Numbered from the stretch's first letter, positions 42,677-55,100 are shown. The stretch: DNA of 64,000 nucleotides from Fomes fomentarius (GCA_022606135.1 JABYQN010000015.1:682001-746000); one strand, 5' to 3'. Numbers and translations are program-made. Notes: generated by a model from the letters alone, not told the origin.

Positions 42677-44942
42677 TCACCCAGAATGCGACTTGGTCCC
42701 CATGGCCTTCGCCTCCAGAGCCTTCGCCTCGCCACGTTTCATCTTCTGGCCCTGCTCGACCTTCTCGTCTTTGCCTTCCATCTTACCAATGAGAATCTTG
42801 GCCTCGCCCTTCATCTTCTCCATGAACGTCGCCTTGTGCTCCTTCTGCGACGGCTCGTTCTCAGAGTGCGATGGGAGTTCCTTGTCGCCGGGAATGGTGG
42901 CATCGGGTTGCGTCGCTCCGAGGCTCTTCTCTCCCTCACTCGCATCGTGGGCAGGATCCGTCGACCCCTCCTTGAGAGGGTTCAGCTCGGCGGGGTGGTA
43001 GTCCGTGTCGTAGCCGGAACCCTGCGGCGGGATGTGTCAGCATACAGGTTCAAATCAATGACGAATGACGAACACGGTACGAAGAAAGACGATGGACGGA
43101 CGATCAGGCAGGCACTCACGGCGTCTTATTCTCGTTCCTCGCGCGCGCGGGTCCCATTCAACGGGATCCCACCCCACATCGCGCGCTCTCCACCTAGTGC
43201 ATGCACACGGGGATTGAGGTTGAGGTTGAGTACGTCAGTATGGGTGTCATGCTCTCGAGCTTCCTCTGGAGGCTCGGATGCAAAGCGACCCGTCCCCGCA
43301 TCGCCAGGGAGCTGATGCTGCCCACGCCCCGTGCCCCACGCCGTCTGTCCACGCTCTTAGATGATATAGATAAGAGGCTCACCTTCTCGGTCTGACCCTT
43401 GGGGGCACTGGCACCCGTCGCCGCCTTGTTCGAACCATCGTTCTTCGCGGGAGGTACAGGTGCCTTTTCAGACTGCTGAGGCTTGATGCTCTCGTGCTTC
43501 TCAGCGGAGAGGACCTGGGTACCTTGCTTGCCCTGCTCGGAGCGCGTGCCAAGGATTGCGCCGGTGCCGAGGTTAAGGCTGGTAGTGTTTATCGGCTGTT
43601 TATGGGCGGAAGAGGTGTTCACTCCCTGTCCGTCAGCAGAAAGCACATTCACACCCTGTTTGCCCTGATTGTCCCGAGTACCGAGGATGGCACCCGTGCC
43701 GAGGGTGGGTTGCGAGGTGCCCGCCGACCGCTCATCCGGCAGCTGTCCGACGCCTTTCTCGTTGTGATCGCCAACGAGTGCGCCGACGCCACCGACATGA
43801 CGCATAGCCCAAAAGGCTGCCTCGTTGCCCGTTGTCTCCTCGGAGGGTTGGAGGGCGACCTGGGCACGGGTACTAACGGCGCCGGAGTCATACTGAGGAT
43901 GCGCGGACTCATCCGGAAGCAAAGCAACACTAGCCTCGCTCTGATTTCCTGGAAGTGCACCGACGCCGAGAGAGCGATCTCCGGGTTTAGCACCAAATGG
44001 CTCGTGGGCGGGGAGCGTGGAGGAAGTAACGGCGGTCGAGTGCAAGCCTGGAACTGAACCGTGGGTGGTGAGTAAACGGCTCCAGATGGTCAACATATGC
44101 AGACGTACCTGTTTGCTTTACGGTTTGCGCAGCACTTTGAGCGGTGTTCTGGACAGACTGTCCAGTTTGTTGAGCTGTCTGCTTTGCCTGCTCCTGAGAA
44201 GGGACGGCGCCAAGGATGCGGTCTTTGAGCACGTATGCACCGCCTGCGACCGCGGCCGCTGCGCCGGCAGCGGTGATGTACCGCTCGTCGCTCTCGCGCT
44301 CGTCGGGGAGCTTGGGGACACCAGTCTCGTTAACAGGGCCGGGAAGAGAACCGATACCTCCAACACGTTCGCGGTTACCTGCACCAGAGAGCTCGGTGGT
44401 GGGCAGAGAGGTCTTGTGCTCTTGATCGTGTTCAGATGCACGAGCGCTGGACATGGTCGAGGTTGTAGACGAGGTCGCTGACAGATACTGGTGAGTATAT
44501 GCGCGCATATGTGTCGATGGGCGGTAGATAGAGATCACTTACGAATGTATGAAGAGACGGTGTCGACTACACCCTGGGGTAGGTACTGGGCGGCTGTGAC
44601 GGCAACGTTCTGCATGAACATCGACGTCTGCTGCGTAGCGGAGCGAGCCGTCTCTTGCAAGGACGCTTGACGGGTGGGGTCGTGGTCGCCGGGGGTGACG
44701 GGGTACGCGCCGGGGACGTCAGCCTCGACGTAGCTAGGGTCGAACGTGCCCTTATTAGCATCGTTGGTGGATGAAAGTGATACACCGGCGGTGGTGGGCT
44801 GGACGGGGGCGGGGTTGGTGTTAGAATTGAAGCTGTTGATGGCGGGCTCTGTGGGGGCAAAGGCGGCAGTTGTGGTTGAGTGGGCCCATTCGCGGGAAGG
44901 GGTGCCGGGTTCGGTAGTCAACTTCGGTGGAAGCTCAGACAT
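42677..44942 (-). CDS. Hydrophilic repeat protein with GxGxLPG / GVxxLPDE motifs
   Basis: Five exons, complement(42677..43021, 43120..43317, 43383..44053, 44109..44477, 44543..44942), about 660 codons, all junctions in phase. No enzyme domain is recognised. Repeated motifs include VGGIGSLPGPVNETGVPKLPDE, LGVGALPG...VALLPDE, VGGVGALVG...GVGQLPDE and twice LGTGAILGT with GKQG. There is an Ala/Gly-rich segment in exon 2 and a highly charged Lys/Glu C-terminus (FMEKMKGEAKILIGKMEGKD). Composition suggests an extended, stress-type hydrophilic protein. Exon 4 ends with an in-frame TAA at 43126-43128, two codons before a consensus GTGAGT donor; taken literally it truncates the protein before the conserved last exon. 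Confidence 0.65.
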
Positions 44943-45320
44943 GGCTGTGGTAGTGTTCGTCGTTGTTGAGGAGGAATTGGTCGTGAAAGGAGTCGAGGTC
45001 GTCGTTGAAAGAGAAGGTGGTAAAGAGAGGTGGGGGCTTGAGGAGAGGTTATATGTCCGTGGCCTGGTGGGGGCTGACAACGTCATTCATATTGAGGTCA
45101 TTGAGAGTCGTGACGTCAGAGACCCACTACAAGGCGCTGCACCTCTTCGAGTCGCTGGTTGGACGAATGTCCACAGCGCGTCATCGTCACGCGCTTTGAA
45201 CCCCTGGAAAGCCCAAATTCGAATCTATGCGGTCAACGATGAAATCACTTTAGCGCTTACATACATATTGCAGAGGCGCGACAGCCACAGGCGCATGGAG
45301 GGAGGACATCCAAAATGTTA

Positions 45321-45400
45321 TAGCAACTCCTGGTTTCGATCCAGGGACTTCAGGGTTGCAATTATATGAGCCCTGCACGCTTCCACTGCGTCAAGTTGCT
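45321..45400 (-). tRNA. Initiator tRNA-Met (CAT) with an 8-nt intron
   Basis: A complete cloverleaf on the minus strand: acceptor AGCAACT/AGTTGCT, D-stem ACGC/GCGT, anticodon stem CAGGG/CCCTG, T-stem CCTGG/CCAGG. The first pair A1:T72 and T-loop ATCGAAA are signatures of eukaryotic initiator tRNA-Met rather than elongator. The anticodon loop is 15 nt (CTCAT...), 8 more than normal, placing a minimal intron one base 3' of the anticodon. Confidence 0.85.
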
Positions 45401-45490
45401 GTGCACAAAATGGGCCTGAATATAAGCACTAGGGAGTAAGACTGCCAGTGTCGAGTGATCATAACCGGAAGGGAAACATAAAGGAGCGGA

Positions 45491-46756
45491 TTATCGCCCT
45501 TGCACGGCCAACTCGTGAAAAGCTTCCCGTACATGTCGAACGAACACGTAGATATCTCTCGAATCGTTGAGCTCATCTAGCAAGATAGGCAGGATAGGGA
45601 GGTACGGTGTGGTTGTCGGGACTGTAGGTTGACACCGAAACAACTCAGTCATCAGCCACACGAGTTCAAACAAACGGGAACAGGCATAGGCGCACCCTTG
45701 TACGACCGACTCGAGACGTCGATGACGAGGCTGAACTCGCGATTGAGCTCATCTGGATCCAGATGTGTGAAGCGGATGAGGATCTTGTCTTTGTCGATGC
45801 CCTCTATCGCGCATTTCAGCCGATCTTCGCATGCGGTGAGCTCGGGGTGTGTTCGAGAGGCGTGAGCATCGAGGATGGATTGTTCGCGTTTCCGTTCTGG
45901 GATATAAGGGTCAGGATCGGGGAATAGTGGGATATGGTGCACAGCGAATAACGAGCGGTATTTGCACTTCGGGCCACTGTGACACTCAAAGCACGCTACT
46001 TTCACCAGCAAAAAGCAAAAAGTGCGCTGGAGCTCGTATTTTGACCCAACACGGAATTCGAAGCTATGTCTAAGCAAGTCCTGGGACAACTTCGAAGACT
46101 ATATACGTATCACCGCGACGACGATACTCCCCTCGCATAGATAGGATAGACGAGAGACAAAGATACTCCGAACCATCCCGCGCAAGCAATGGGCGCGATC
46201 CATCGACCTCCCCATCGTGTTCGTGTAGACCGTGTATAGAGCAAAGTTGAGCCAAGAAGAAAGACGACATACCTCGCATGAGATTCGCTACATTCCTCCT
46301 ATGTAGCTCAATCTCAGCGTCGAGCGACGCGCACTTCTCCTTGATCGCCGCGAGCTGCCTCCGGAACGTAGCGACACTCGCCTCGCTCTCCTTCTTCTCC
46401 TCCTGCTCCTTGTCCAGCACTGTACGCGAGCCACAGCATCAGCACCACCACACTCGCTCGCCATTGTCGTACTCATGCGAAGACGCACCAGCAATGAGCT
46501 CGATTTCCTTTAACTTGCACTGGTTCGTCTCCATCTCGATCTGCTGCGTCTTCTCCGCGACCTTCTTCTTCTCCGCATTATAGTTGTTCTTGCGGTTTGT
46601 GATCTCCGTCACCGCGCGTTGTGTGTAGTTCGAGACGGCTTTGAGGAAGTTGCGTGTGGATGCTTCGTATGCCTCCAGGCGCAGGTCGAGTTGTGGATTT
46701 TGTTGAGCAAGAACGGCTGGGAGGTCGAGTTTGGGTACGCGCAGAACGTTTGTCAT
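45491..46756 (-). CDS. spc25: Kinetochore protein Spc25
   Basis: Four exons, complement(45491..45621, 45696..45896, 46273..46419, 46489..46756), 248 aa, phases consistent. Residues about 15-140 form a continuous coiled coil (LEAYEASTRNFLKAVSNYTQ; KEQEEKKESEASVATFRRQL). The C-terminal globular domain contains DKILIRFTHLDPDELNREFS, LVIDVSS then YKV, LPILLDELND and FVRHVREAFHEL, the RWD-fold pattern of Spc25. Spc25 pairs with Spc24 to anchor the Ndc80 complex to the inner kinetochore. Intron 2 (376 nt) is unusually long for this window and could hide a small unrecognised exon. It is divergent from the gene at 47346, with 589 bp between start codons. Confidence 0.8.
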
Positions 46757-47345
46757 TTTATGAGGTAGACGGGGCTTGATTAGAGAGCCAAGTGGAGGAA
46801 CAACTTCAAGTTCAACGGACCAACGCGACGCGACGCGTTCGCGTTCAACACGCACGTGACTGTATACAGCTGGTTGCATTTTTCGTGGCCAAGCGCCCAA
46901 CTGCAAATGCGCACAGTGACAGAAGTTCCCAGGAAGTTCCTTCTGGCACTCAAGTCTCAATTCTTTCGCGCCTCTACCTCTACCAGAGTTCGCCGCCACC
47001 TCCCCATAAACCTTCAAAATCCTGATTGTCTATACACACTACCCTTGCAGATTGGACACCGACAGTCTAGCCAAGTCTTGAAGGGTCCTGCTCTTGCGAA
47101 ACCGTCTTGTCCACCAGCATATGCGATCTCTGTTGGCTCGCCATGCGCTCTCCCCTCCTGCTTCCGCAATACGTGCTCACAGCTGCATACACTCGAGGCT
47201 CAGAGAGACATGCGTACGTCGGCACTTGAGTAGAGCCAACGCCCAGCAAACACACACCCCGTTACTTCCTGGACATACCTCAGGAAAGGACCCTCATCGG
47301 AGTAGCTACGTTGGGTCTCGGAGACTAGCCAGATCCAGTACCGGT
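46757..47345. promoter_or_regulatory. Divergent promoter region, spc25 and the 47.3-kb gene
   Basis: 589 bp between divergent start codons. No TATA box stands out. An in-frame extension of the plus-strand gene back to 47094 is possible and would shorten the region. Confidence 0.4.
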
Positions 47346-48565
47346 ATGCTCTCCAGTTCTTGCCACTACACACTCGCATCAGTCCTGCGCACGCATACTG
47401 TCCCTCCGGCGTGCTCGTATTCAACGGCTGCTGAAGAAGAGGTTACAACAGCAGACGAGTCCAAGGCTCACTACGTCCAAGGCGCCATCCGCACTCTCCG
47501 TCCTGAACGTCTCACAGAAGCCGACTTCATCCACCTCCCTACCGCTCAGCAGTACGTTCTCGTCTGGGACGCTCTCGCACCTCCCGCAACTCCAGTCGAG
47601 GGAGACAATCGTCGGCCATACTGCAGGGTCCGACCAGGAGCCGAGGGCACCACCTTCACCCCCGACACCAAGGGCTTCCTCTACTACTACACCCAGCCCG
47701 GCCCAGCTCCTCCGACAGCGGGCGAGATCCGGTTCAGGACGATGTACAGCCCCTCTCCACTCGCCTTCAACAACGGCAAAGACCTCACGGCCAGCCACGG
47801 TCTCAAATGGCGCCTGCAGCTGCCCATCGTAGCCACGAACCCGGCCTACCACGTCTTGTGCGACATCTTGCTCCGTGACGGCCTCGTCTCGCGCGAAACG
47901 CTTGCGCTCGCGAGGAAGATGGGGATGCAGCGCGCGGCAATCAAACAGACGCGCCCGGTCCTCATCCATTCGTTCAAACAGCCGTTCTACCTCGACCTCG
48001 GCTCGCGCATGCACTGGTGGCACTTCATGGGCCAGGACGCTGTGTACCAGACTGCGCCCCTCTCGAACGCACTCACCTGGAGAGTCGGCGAGGCGCGTAC
48101 ACCTTCTCCATGGCTAGGTGCGTCGCACGTCGTACATTCGAGGATGGACAATCCACGCTGACACTCATATATGTAGGAGGTGCAGTATGCACGTTCGTGC
48201 CAGACGAGCACCCGCGCCACGCCGGACACCGTGTGCTGAACATCAAGCTGATCCAAGACATCTCCTCCGAGCCCATTCGGCCAAACCCCGAGTTCCCCAA
48301 GGAGTTGCGGCACCTCGTCAGGCCGTTCTCGACAGGCTCGTTGCTCTTGCGTAGGCGAAATCCGTGGCAGCTCGACATCGACGCGTGCGTCCCGCGGCTG
48401 AGGCAGGGGTTCCACGTGCTCTTTGAGAATGCGCAGTTACCGCCGTTGCGGCCGGTGAATTCGCTCCGGTCGAAGGCACCGGGGGAGAAGCAGGAGAGGG
48501 CACTGAAGCAGATGTTGGACGGGCAAAGACCGATACTCTTGCCGAGGTCGCGGGTCGGACGGTAA
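47346..48565 (+). CDS. Conserved-type hypothetical protein, possibly mitochondrial
   Basis: Two exons, join(47346..48117, 48177..48565), 386 aa; 59-nt intron with GTGCGT donor and GCTGAC branch site. The N-terminus MLSSSCHYTLASVLRT...YSTAAEEE is Arg/Ser-rich with an acid-free start, like a mitochondrial presequence. The rest has no domain I can name. Conserved-looking blocks are GEIRFRTMYSPSPLAFNNGKDL, HSFKQPFYLDLGSRMHWW and HRVLNIKLIQDIS. A longer form from 47094 would mask the presequence, so 47346 is preferred. Confidence 0.6.
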
Positions 48566-49334
48566 TGGCTGGTGTGCATGTAGGGCTAACGATTGTGACC
48601 GTAGCGTACCCCTCATCTTCCTCCTCTGTCGGGCGCTGGAACATGGCGAGCAAGCACACGACATATCTCACGTATCGTGTACTAGGAAAGAATATTTGCG
48701 CGCATCCATTTCCGTCGTCATGATCAGCAAGAGTGAGTGCTAGCCGACTGCTTTTGTACGAGTCGCACTCGGTCGTACTGCGTTGGGTACATGGGGCCGT
48801 TCGGCGGACATGGAGCTCGAGGTTGATACTAGTATTGTCCGCCCGCGATGGTAGCTGATCATCTCATACTGCAGAATGCACTAGCGCTTTGGCACGGTGA
48901 GCGCCCGAGCTCCTACTTTCTCGGCAATGCCATGCAAAATTCAGTTGGACCGACCCGAGCCCAGGTGGGTGATCCGTAAGTGACTCTGAGGTAAGGTTGG
49001 AGGTGTGGGCCTCAGCGCTGTGAGGCAGAGTGTGAGATGAGTTAGCGAGGATGATTTTCACCGAAGTGAGCAACACTGTGGCAAGGCAGCATGAGAAGAG
49101 GCATTATAGGAGAGTCTTGTAATCTAGTGGGCCGACGAATATAATAGCCATCCCCGCGGTATGACACATCGCCGCACATACGTTGACGTTGTCTCTCACC
49201 TATGCCGCTGCTCTAGTGCGTGACCGACGCGTTACAGTGAACGGCGCTTCGAGACTGGGTGTGACTCTATTGGAGTCATCCTGACTGAGTGACTCCTGTT
49301 GTTTCCCTTTACGCGTTGCCGACAGTCTCGCAGC
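48566..49334. other. Intergenic, no gene seen
   Basis: Boundary between the single-copy core and F-box copy D. Near 49260-49290 it carries GTGACTC/GAGTC words like those upstream of other F-box copies. Confidence 0.4.
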
Positions 49335-51895
49335 GCACCGAAAGCATCCATGAGCGTCGTATACGCAACTACGAATAATGCACAGCGACTCAGAGCCCTG
49401 CCAGGGTCATTGGAAGTGGAGAGGCAGCCTACAAGATCTCCCGCACTTGGCGATTGAGATCCAGCTCAAAGTACGTGCCCGAAGTCTCTCCAGTGATTCT
49501 CTTTATTGAATGCCAAGTAGGTGTACTCTTACCTATGTCCTCCGGATCTACTCGTTCTCGCGCGCACATGCAGACAATTCCGCGCGTTCTTCCTCCACCG
49601 ATCGAATGAGCCGCTCTGGCACGCCGCACGTGAGAACGCGGGCAACCTCCCACCGTGTCCACCATTCATGAGCGAACCCGCCTTCATGAACCTCTTGTTC
49701 ACCACATATTGTCAGGTAGGTCACCATCTGCCACATCGTTATATCATGTCCGTCTCGAAACAGCTCTATCGTGCAGAATTGTGGAAAGTCCTCTGTGTGG
49801 GAGGCGATGTGGGTTTGGTTCGTGCGGTATTGTCCAAAGTGTGTCCTCGCACTGTGAGTTGCTGCTTCTTGTGTTCGCTTGTAAATCTCATCTCAGCTAA
49901 TCGCCGCATACTACTGGGAGGTCGTACTCTTACAACGAGGCCCGAGACAAGATATTGAATGTTGATCAACACGAGTCATTCAGCACTTCCGGCGCACTCT
50001 TAGGGCTATTTGGAGTGTATCGGAATCAGGCTGTGTGAGTCATATTCCTGTCTAACCAATCTGCCTGCTACCCAATATTAGTGTGTACTAGACGCTGGTT
50101 GAGCGATCACAGTAGTTGTGCGTTTCGATTCCGCAAAGACCATCTCGAAACGTTCATACAAGAACTCGATCAACTTCCAAAGCCAATCACAGACGAGGCT
50201 AGATTGCAGGTCATTGAGAGGTAGAAGGCGAATATAGCAGCTAGACAGCCAGTAAGTGTGCTTTGCCTAGCTACGAGCTCTCCCTCAGGCGGAAGCTGAT
50301 TCTAAACCCTAGTGTGTCAATGCCTGTATAGACTGGCGAGATGAACGGAAGAAAGAAAGGGCTGCCCATTTTGAAGCCAAGCATAGGGAATACCTCACAG
50401 AGTACGTAGCTACACATTCCGACCGTCGTCTATCCCCAATTCACCCTACCGTACAGGATAATCAAGCATCTCGAAGGAGCGGGGTGGAATAAAGAAGTTG
50501 CGCAGTCTCAATATCGGATTATCGAAAACCTACGGCACGCAAACATACAAGTGGTACGACAACCGTCCAAGTTGACACGAAAATGTATGGTATCTCGTGT
50601 ACTTGTTGAGTATCCTCCTGCCGTTACTCAATGTTCGTTCTTCTAGCATGGGAGAAGGTTTTCAAGGCTATCTATCCTATCTTGCGACCATACCGGCATA
50701 AGAGACTCGTGCAGGAAGGCCTGCGAGTCTTTCGCCCACGCTTCGCTGCCCGAAGGGCAGCGATACTGGCCCATTACGTCCAGATTCCTCGTACCGCACA
50801 TATGGATTATCATCCTCACGGTGTCGACATTGCATTGATGGACGAGTGTAGGGCTATCGCCGACGTACCGGCAGACCAGAACGTCACCCAAGAGGACTTT
50901 GCGCGTCTTGTTCCCGAACTCGTTGCGCGCTGGGAGCAGGAGCGCAAGAAAGAACTGACTGAAGCGGTCATGGCACATCTACCGGCACCGCCACCCGACG
51001 ATGTGGATGTCCTCGGCCTTGGAATTGCGCTTTTCGAATGCAGGAATTGTCCACTCGCTCGACCCTCACGGTGGCGTGCATTCTGTCGCTATCCTGCCAT
51101 ACTCGGCCATCCCTGCGCGCATAAAAAGCCCGAATACAGTTTCGAAAAAAGGTACAACAAGGACATGCAAGTGTATCCGACAGTTGCCGCGACGACCCCG
51201 ACAGGGCAGGGGCGCTATACATTGTGGTATCCCTTTTCATTCCCCGTGCGCGACCTCGGCACCACCCTGCGGTACCTGTCCGAGATCATGCATGCCATGG
51301 GACTCGATCCTTTACGGACCACGCAGGAGGAGCTAGACGCATGCCCTGCGCGTCTTGGGTGTAGACGTTGCGAGAAGACCAGAATTGAACGCAACGAAGT
51401 ACCACGATTCTCCGAGACCTATTCGTGGGAGGCCGCGGTACGTATAGCAGCACCCCTGTCTTGATGGCTAGACGCTGACGGTCACTGATATCCTCTCCTA
51501 CGAGAAGCTGGATCATGCCTTTGATCCCCACTATATTACGGAGTGGTCGTCCTCTCGCTGCTATCCCCTATGGGAGCTCGCCGACACCTCTGTTGCTGGT
51601 GAACCTGAAGGCGCGTTGTCGTTGATGACACCAGGCACTGTATGGGCGTGTTCTTTATGCATGCGGTGGGATGTCCGTGGCGATAGAATGAAGACACATC
51701 TTATGGAGAAGTAGGTTTTACTTGTGTGAGCTCTACACTGGTCCTGTGTGGCCCGCTCACATTATCAACAGGCATGAGATAGAGTACTCGGACAACTGCA
51801 TCAAGGATGGAACGATCTACCTTCATCAAAGCAAGAGCACTGTTCACTTCAAGATGCGCCGTCCTGTTTGCGTGAAGACCGATGGCAATGAGTGA
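49335..51895 (+). pseudogene. F-box protein, copy D, decayed
   Basis: All ten exons are recognisable, including the F-box exon (49521-), the intact long exon (to about 51440) and the C2H2-finger exon, with the stop at 51893-51895. Lesions: exon 1 has lost the ATG used by copy C and has a net frameshift after LRALP (49395-49420), and exon 5 has a TAG at 50222-50224 where other copies have CAG. Exons 2-4 and 8-10 remain open. Its flanks match those of copy B. Confidence 0.75.
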
Positions 51896-52584
51896 CCTAT
51901 ACTTGATCGATTGGTACGGTCACTCACATTGCTCGCTCCGAGATGAGGACACTGATGCATGCTACCTAGGTTTCGTGTACGATAGTGTCTGGTTGCCTCA
52001 TCACCGCGAGTCCTCCCCCGATCTAATTGGGCGCGGCGCGGAAGCAATAGGTGTAGAGTTCGACTAATCACCATAGACATTGCAGTCGAGTCTCCATCTG
52101 GTCACAATCTGACACGTCAACGTTGTCCATCCTCTAGTTCTCGTATGCAGGAGATTCACTGGTGGCTTCACAAGATTACTCATGCGGGACGTCTTCCGAC
52201 TCGGTAAGACCGGCGAGCCCCGCTGAACGACGACGTTAACTAGCTATAGTACGAGTCACCGTCGGTCGTGCCACGGCGCGCTTGTACCACCAATGCCTTC
52301 GGCGGCCATGGCTCGTTCCAGACGAAGTTGGCGCAGCACTGCGGCGACAACACCTGAGCGGTCAAGATACATGGAAAGAATTATCCGCTCACATTAGCCG
52401 AAAGTCAAATCCGCCTCGGAAATTCGTCCTTGTTTAATGGTGTGTTATAATACGTCTTATGGATCTCCTCTTCACACTCGGACTACACTCTAGGACTAGG
52501 ACGTGCTGAGGAATGGCTACAAAGCATTCACACAGAACGCCATTGAGTACAATAACATCCGAACGTTGACAGCGCAGAGCTCAG
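51896..52584. repeat. 3' flank of F-box copy D
   Basis: It matches 9920-10258 inverted and, more weakly, the flank of copy C. No gene. Confidence 0.4.
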
Positions 52585-52836
52585 CTAAATGAATAGTGTG
52601 AGGTAGGAGGTTACAGTCGAGGCCGACTTGGACGGTCCATATTGGTAGGGGAGAGAAGAGCGGGAGAGGTCAAACGAGCGCGCACATGGAAGGGGCATAA
52701 ATGAGCGACATATGTGAATTTTGATAGGATAAAAGTACAAACTTGCGTTGTGCTGGCGAGGTTTCCAGACTGCGTGCTGCGTGTCGTCCAGCATCTGGAT
52801 GGGGGGACACGGATTCTCCTCGCTCAGCCTATCCAT
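52585..52836 (-). pseudogene. Coiled-coil protein fragment, third copy (diverged)
   Basis: On the minus strand the pieces RDERSFEQRTMDRLSEEN and IQMLDD correspond to the fragments at 23906-24104 and 59609-59800. The coiled-coil pattern is eroded. Confidence 0.35.
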
Positions 52837-54134
52837 CGTCCGCTGTTCAAACGAGCGCTCGTCTCGAAGGCGCTCTTGAAGTGGTTGGATCTCGTACTTT
52901 AGTACTTCTAGTACTATTGTGCTACAGGCAATGTTGTGGCTCGGCGCTGTGCCGATGGACGAGGGGGCGCAACGACTGCTCGGACGCGGACTCGTGTTCC
53001 CAAGCGCTGTTCAGCCGCGACGTAGGCGGGGGACAAGCTCGCGAGAGTATGACGAGGGGCGAATGAGTGTAAGAAGTCCCGAGGCGGCCCTCAACGACGA
53101 GTTCGCAGTCATGTCGATGGATGCTCCCCGTGACTCGTGAGGGGCGGACTCGCTCCGGGCTTGAGGACATAGCTGGAACGTGTGTGGCCCAGGCGGCCCA
53201 GAGAGCGGAGAACAAGAGGGGAGACTTACCATGGTACGTTCTTGGTGTTTGTCGTCCGGCATTTCTCCGGAGCTCGCCGTTTCATATAGCCTTAAGACGA
53301 TCGAGAGAGATTATGAACTTGAAGAAATTACTCACGTACGTCCCCTCCATCAGTTTTTATTCGAGTTGAGCCAGGTAGTCCGTCGATCTCGAGGTTCCCA
53401 AAGAGTATACACAGAGGAGTGACTCGCAAGGTGGAAGCGGGGTGTTTCTTAGCCCACCCCCACGATGTGGGCCACTGTCAATGTTGATGTTGAGTAGTAC
53501 TCGAGTACAGAGGTCTAGGACCGGAGTCGACTCGCCGTCTGACTGCACATCGTCCACAACCGTCCAGCGAGTCCTGCTTAAGACATCACGGCACCTCCAG
53601 TGCACAGTGCTGCTTCGAGGCTCATGAGGTCGAGATGTTGTCAGAAGTGTTCTGGTGCGTGTCTGCTAGATTCGCGTTGTTTCATACTATGTACCCGAGA
53701 GAAAGGCTTTGTTGGGGATGTTGCACATCAAAACAGTGGGGAGAGGACGAGAGGGGAGACTGACCTTTACCATGGTACATTCCTAGTTCTGACCCTTGCG
53801 ATACTGACCGCTCAGCGTCCTGCATGCCATCTACCGAGCTCACGTTCTCATCGAGGTGTGAAGCAGGTGTTGTACTATAAAACAATCGGGGCAATATCCT
53901 CTCGATCAGTGGTTGTGCGGCCTCGAACTTGAACTGGACGCGTCACACTCGCAGCAGTGACGCGTGACTGACACACGAGTCGTCGTGACTGGCGCGTCGA
54001 GAGTCACGACGCAGCAGGCGCTTGTCTCTCGGCTTGGGTTCTAGTCCTGTCCCTCCCATGTAATCAGCTAGCTGGAAACTTCTCTGAGCCTCACCAAGCG
54101 TGGCAGCAGACTCTGGCAGGTCCTCTCAGCGCAA
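52837..54134. repeat. Repeated non-genic stretch at the inner end of the right arm
   Basis: Counterpart of 29633-31040. It contains the GTCAC/GTGAC-rich block at 53935-54010. No stable frame. Confidence 0.4.
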
Positions 54135-55100
54135 TTCAGCGGCATCAAAGCTCTCGATGCTGGCTCCGTACACAAGTCATGTAGTCGACCTACCGGTTAA
54201 GAGAACTTCAGTCTTGATGCTGGCGCGACCAACATACGAGGTCGTGGACAATGGCAGTGACATACGATATGAGGACTACAACTCCATCTGTAAGTGGTGT
54301 TCACTTGACATTGGATAGTGCGCGCTCTCGTTCTGTTCACTTCGCGGTGAAACCATCCACTCTGCCTTGCAGCGCTCCATAGCGCTCAAACACCACACCT
54401 CCAAGTCTACCGCGTTCACCTACCTCGAGAGCGTCGCGACATTTGGCTTCAGAGGTGAAGCGCTCTCTTCCCTCTGCGCCCTCGCTGAGTCCGGATCAGT
54501 CCTCACCGCAACAGCCTCAGAAGCCCCCGTCGACACATAGAGTTCCAACGGATAGGTCTTGAAGTCAGGAGCAAGAAAGCAAGGCCGCGTGGGAGGTGAG
54601 TATGACTTCCTCCCTCGTCTTGTGAAAGCACATTTGACTACAGTGGTCCCTATACAGCGAGGAACAACCGTCTCCATGTCCGGGCTATTCAAGCCCCTCC
54701 CAGTACGCCGGAAAGAGCTCGAGCGGAACGCGAAGTACTTCGTTCGTGAAAGCACTCACGCTATTGCATGCACATGCGCTCGTTCCGTGCACGAAGGAGA
54801 ACAAGGGTGTCAGGCTCACTGTTCCACATCAGACCGCTGGCAGGTGCGTGCTTTCTTTTCCACACTTTGCTTACTATTCCGCAACGCTGAGGTCGATCTC
54901 GCTATCGACTGGTGCTTGTTCATTTGGACGACAGAAAGAAAACAGTGCAGCTGCGTGCGCTCGTCTCTGGCGCCCGAAGGCGCTCGAGCACCTCGTTGAA
55001 CTGGAGGTACGGTTTGCTGTCGAGGTCAAGGCTACGGTTCTGAGACGTCAGGGATCCTCCACCCTGATCAACGGACGTGACATCCACTCTTCATGCGCAT
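54135..55100 (+). pseudogene. PMS1: PMS1 (MutL homolog) N-terminal relic 3
   Basis: Pieces in order: IKALDAGSVHK (54146-54178), LDAGATNI (about 54216), VVDNGSDIRYEDYNSI (54239-54290; the DNGSG ATP loop carries D for the second G), HHTSK (about 54390), [17 protein letters not shown] (54440-54490), GTTVSMSGLFKPLPVRRKELERNAK (54660-54735), ALVPCTKENKGVRLTV (54778-54825) and ALEHLVELEVRFAVEVKATVLRR (54985-55053). This is the best preserved of the three relics. Reading frame changes and a stop after EAPVDT disable it. It lies upstream of F-box copy E in the same direction. Confidence 0.75.

Noticed and set aside
45652..46089. Longer first part of the Spc25 3' exon
   Set aside because: Only the portion from 45896 matches Spc25. 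Upstream codons are Cys/Phe-rich and lie in the intron defined by GTATGT and a CAG acceptor with matching phase.
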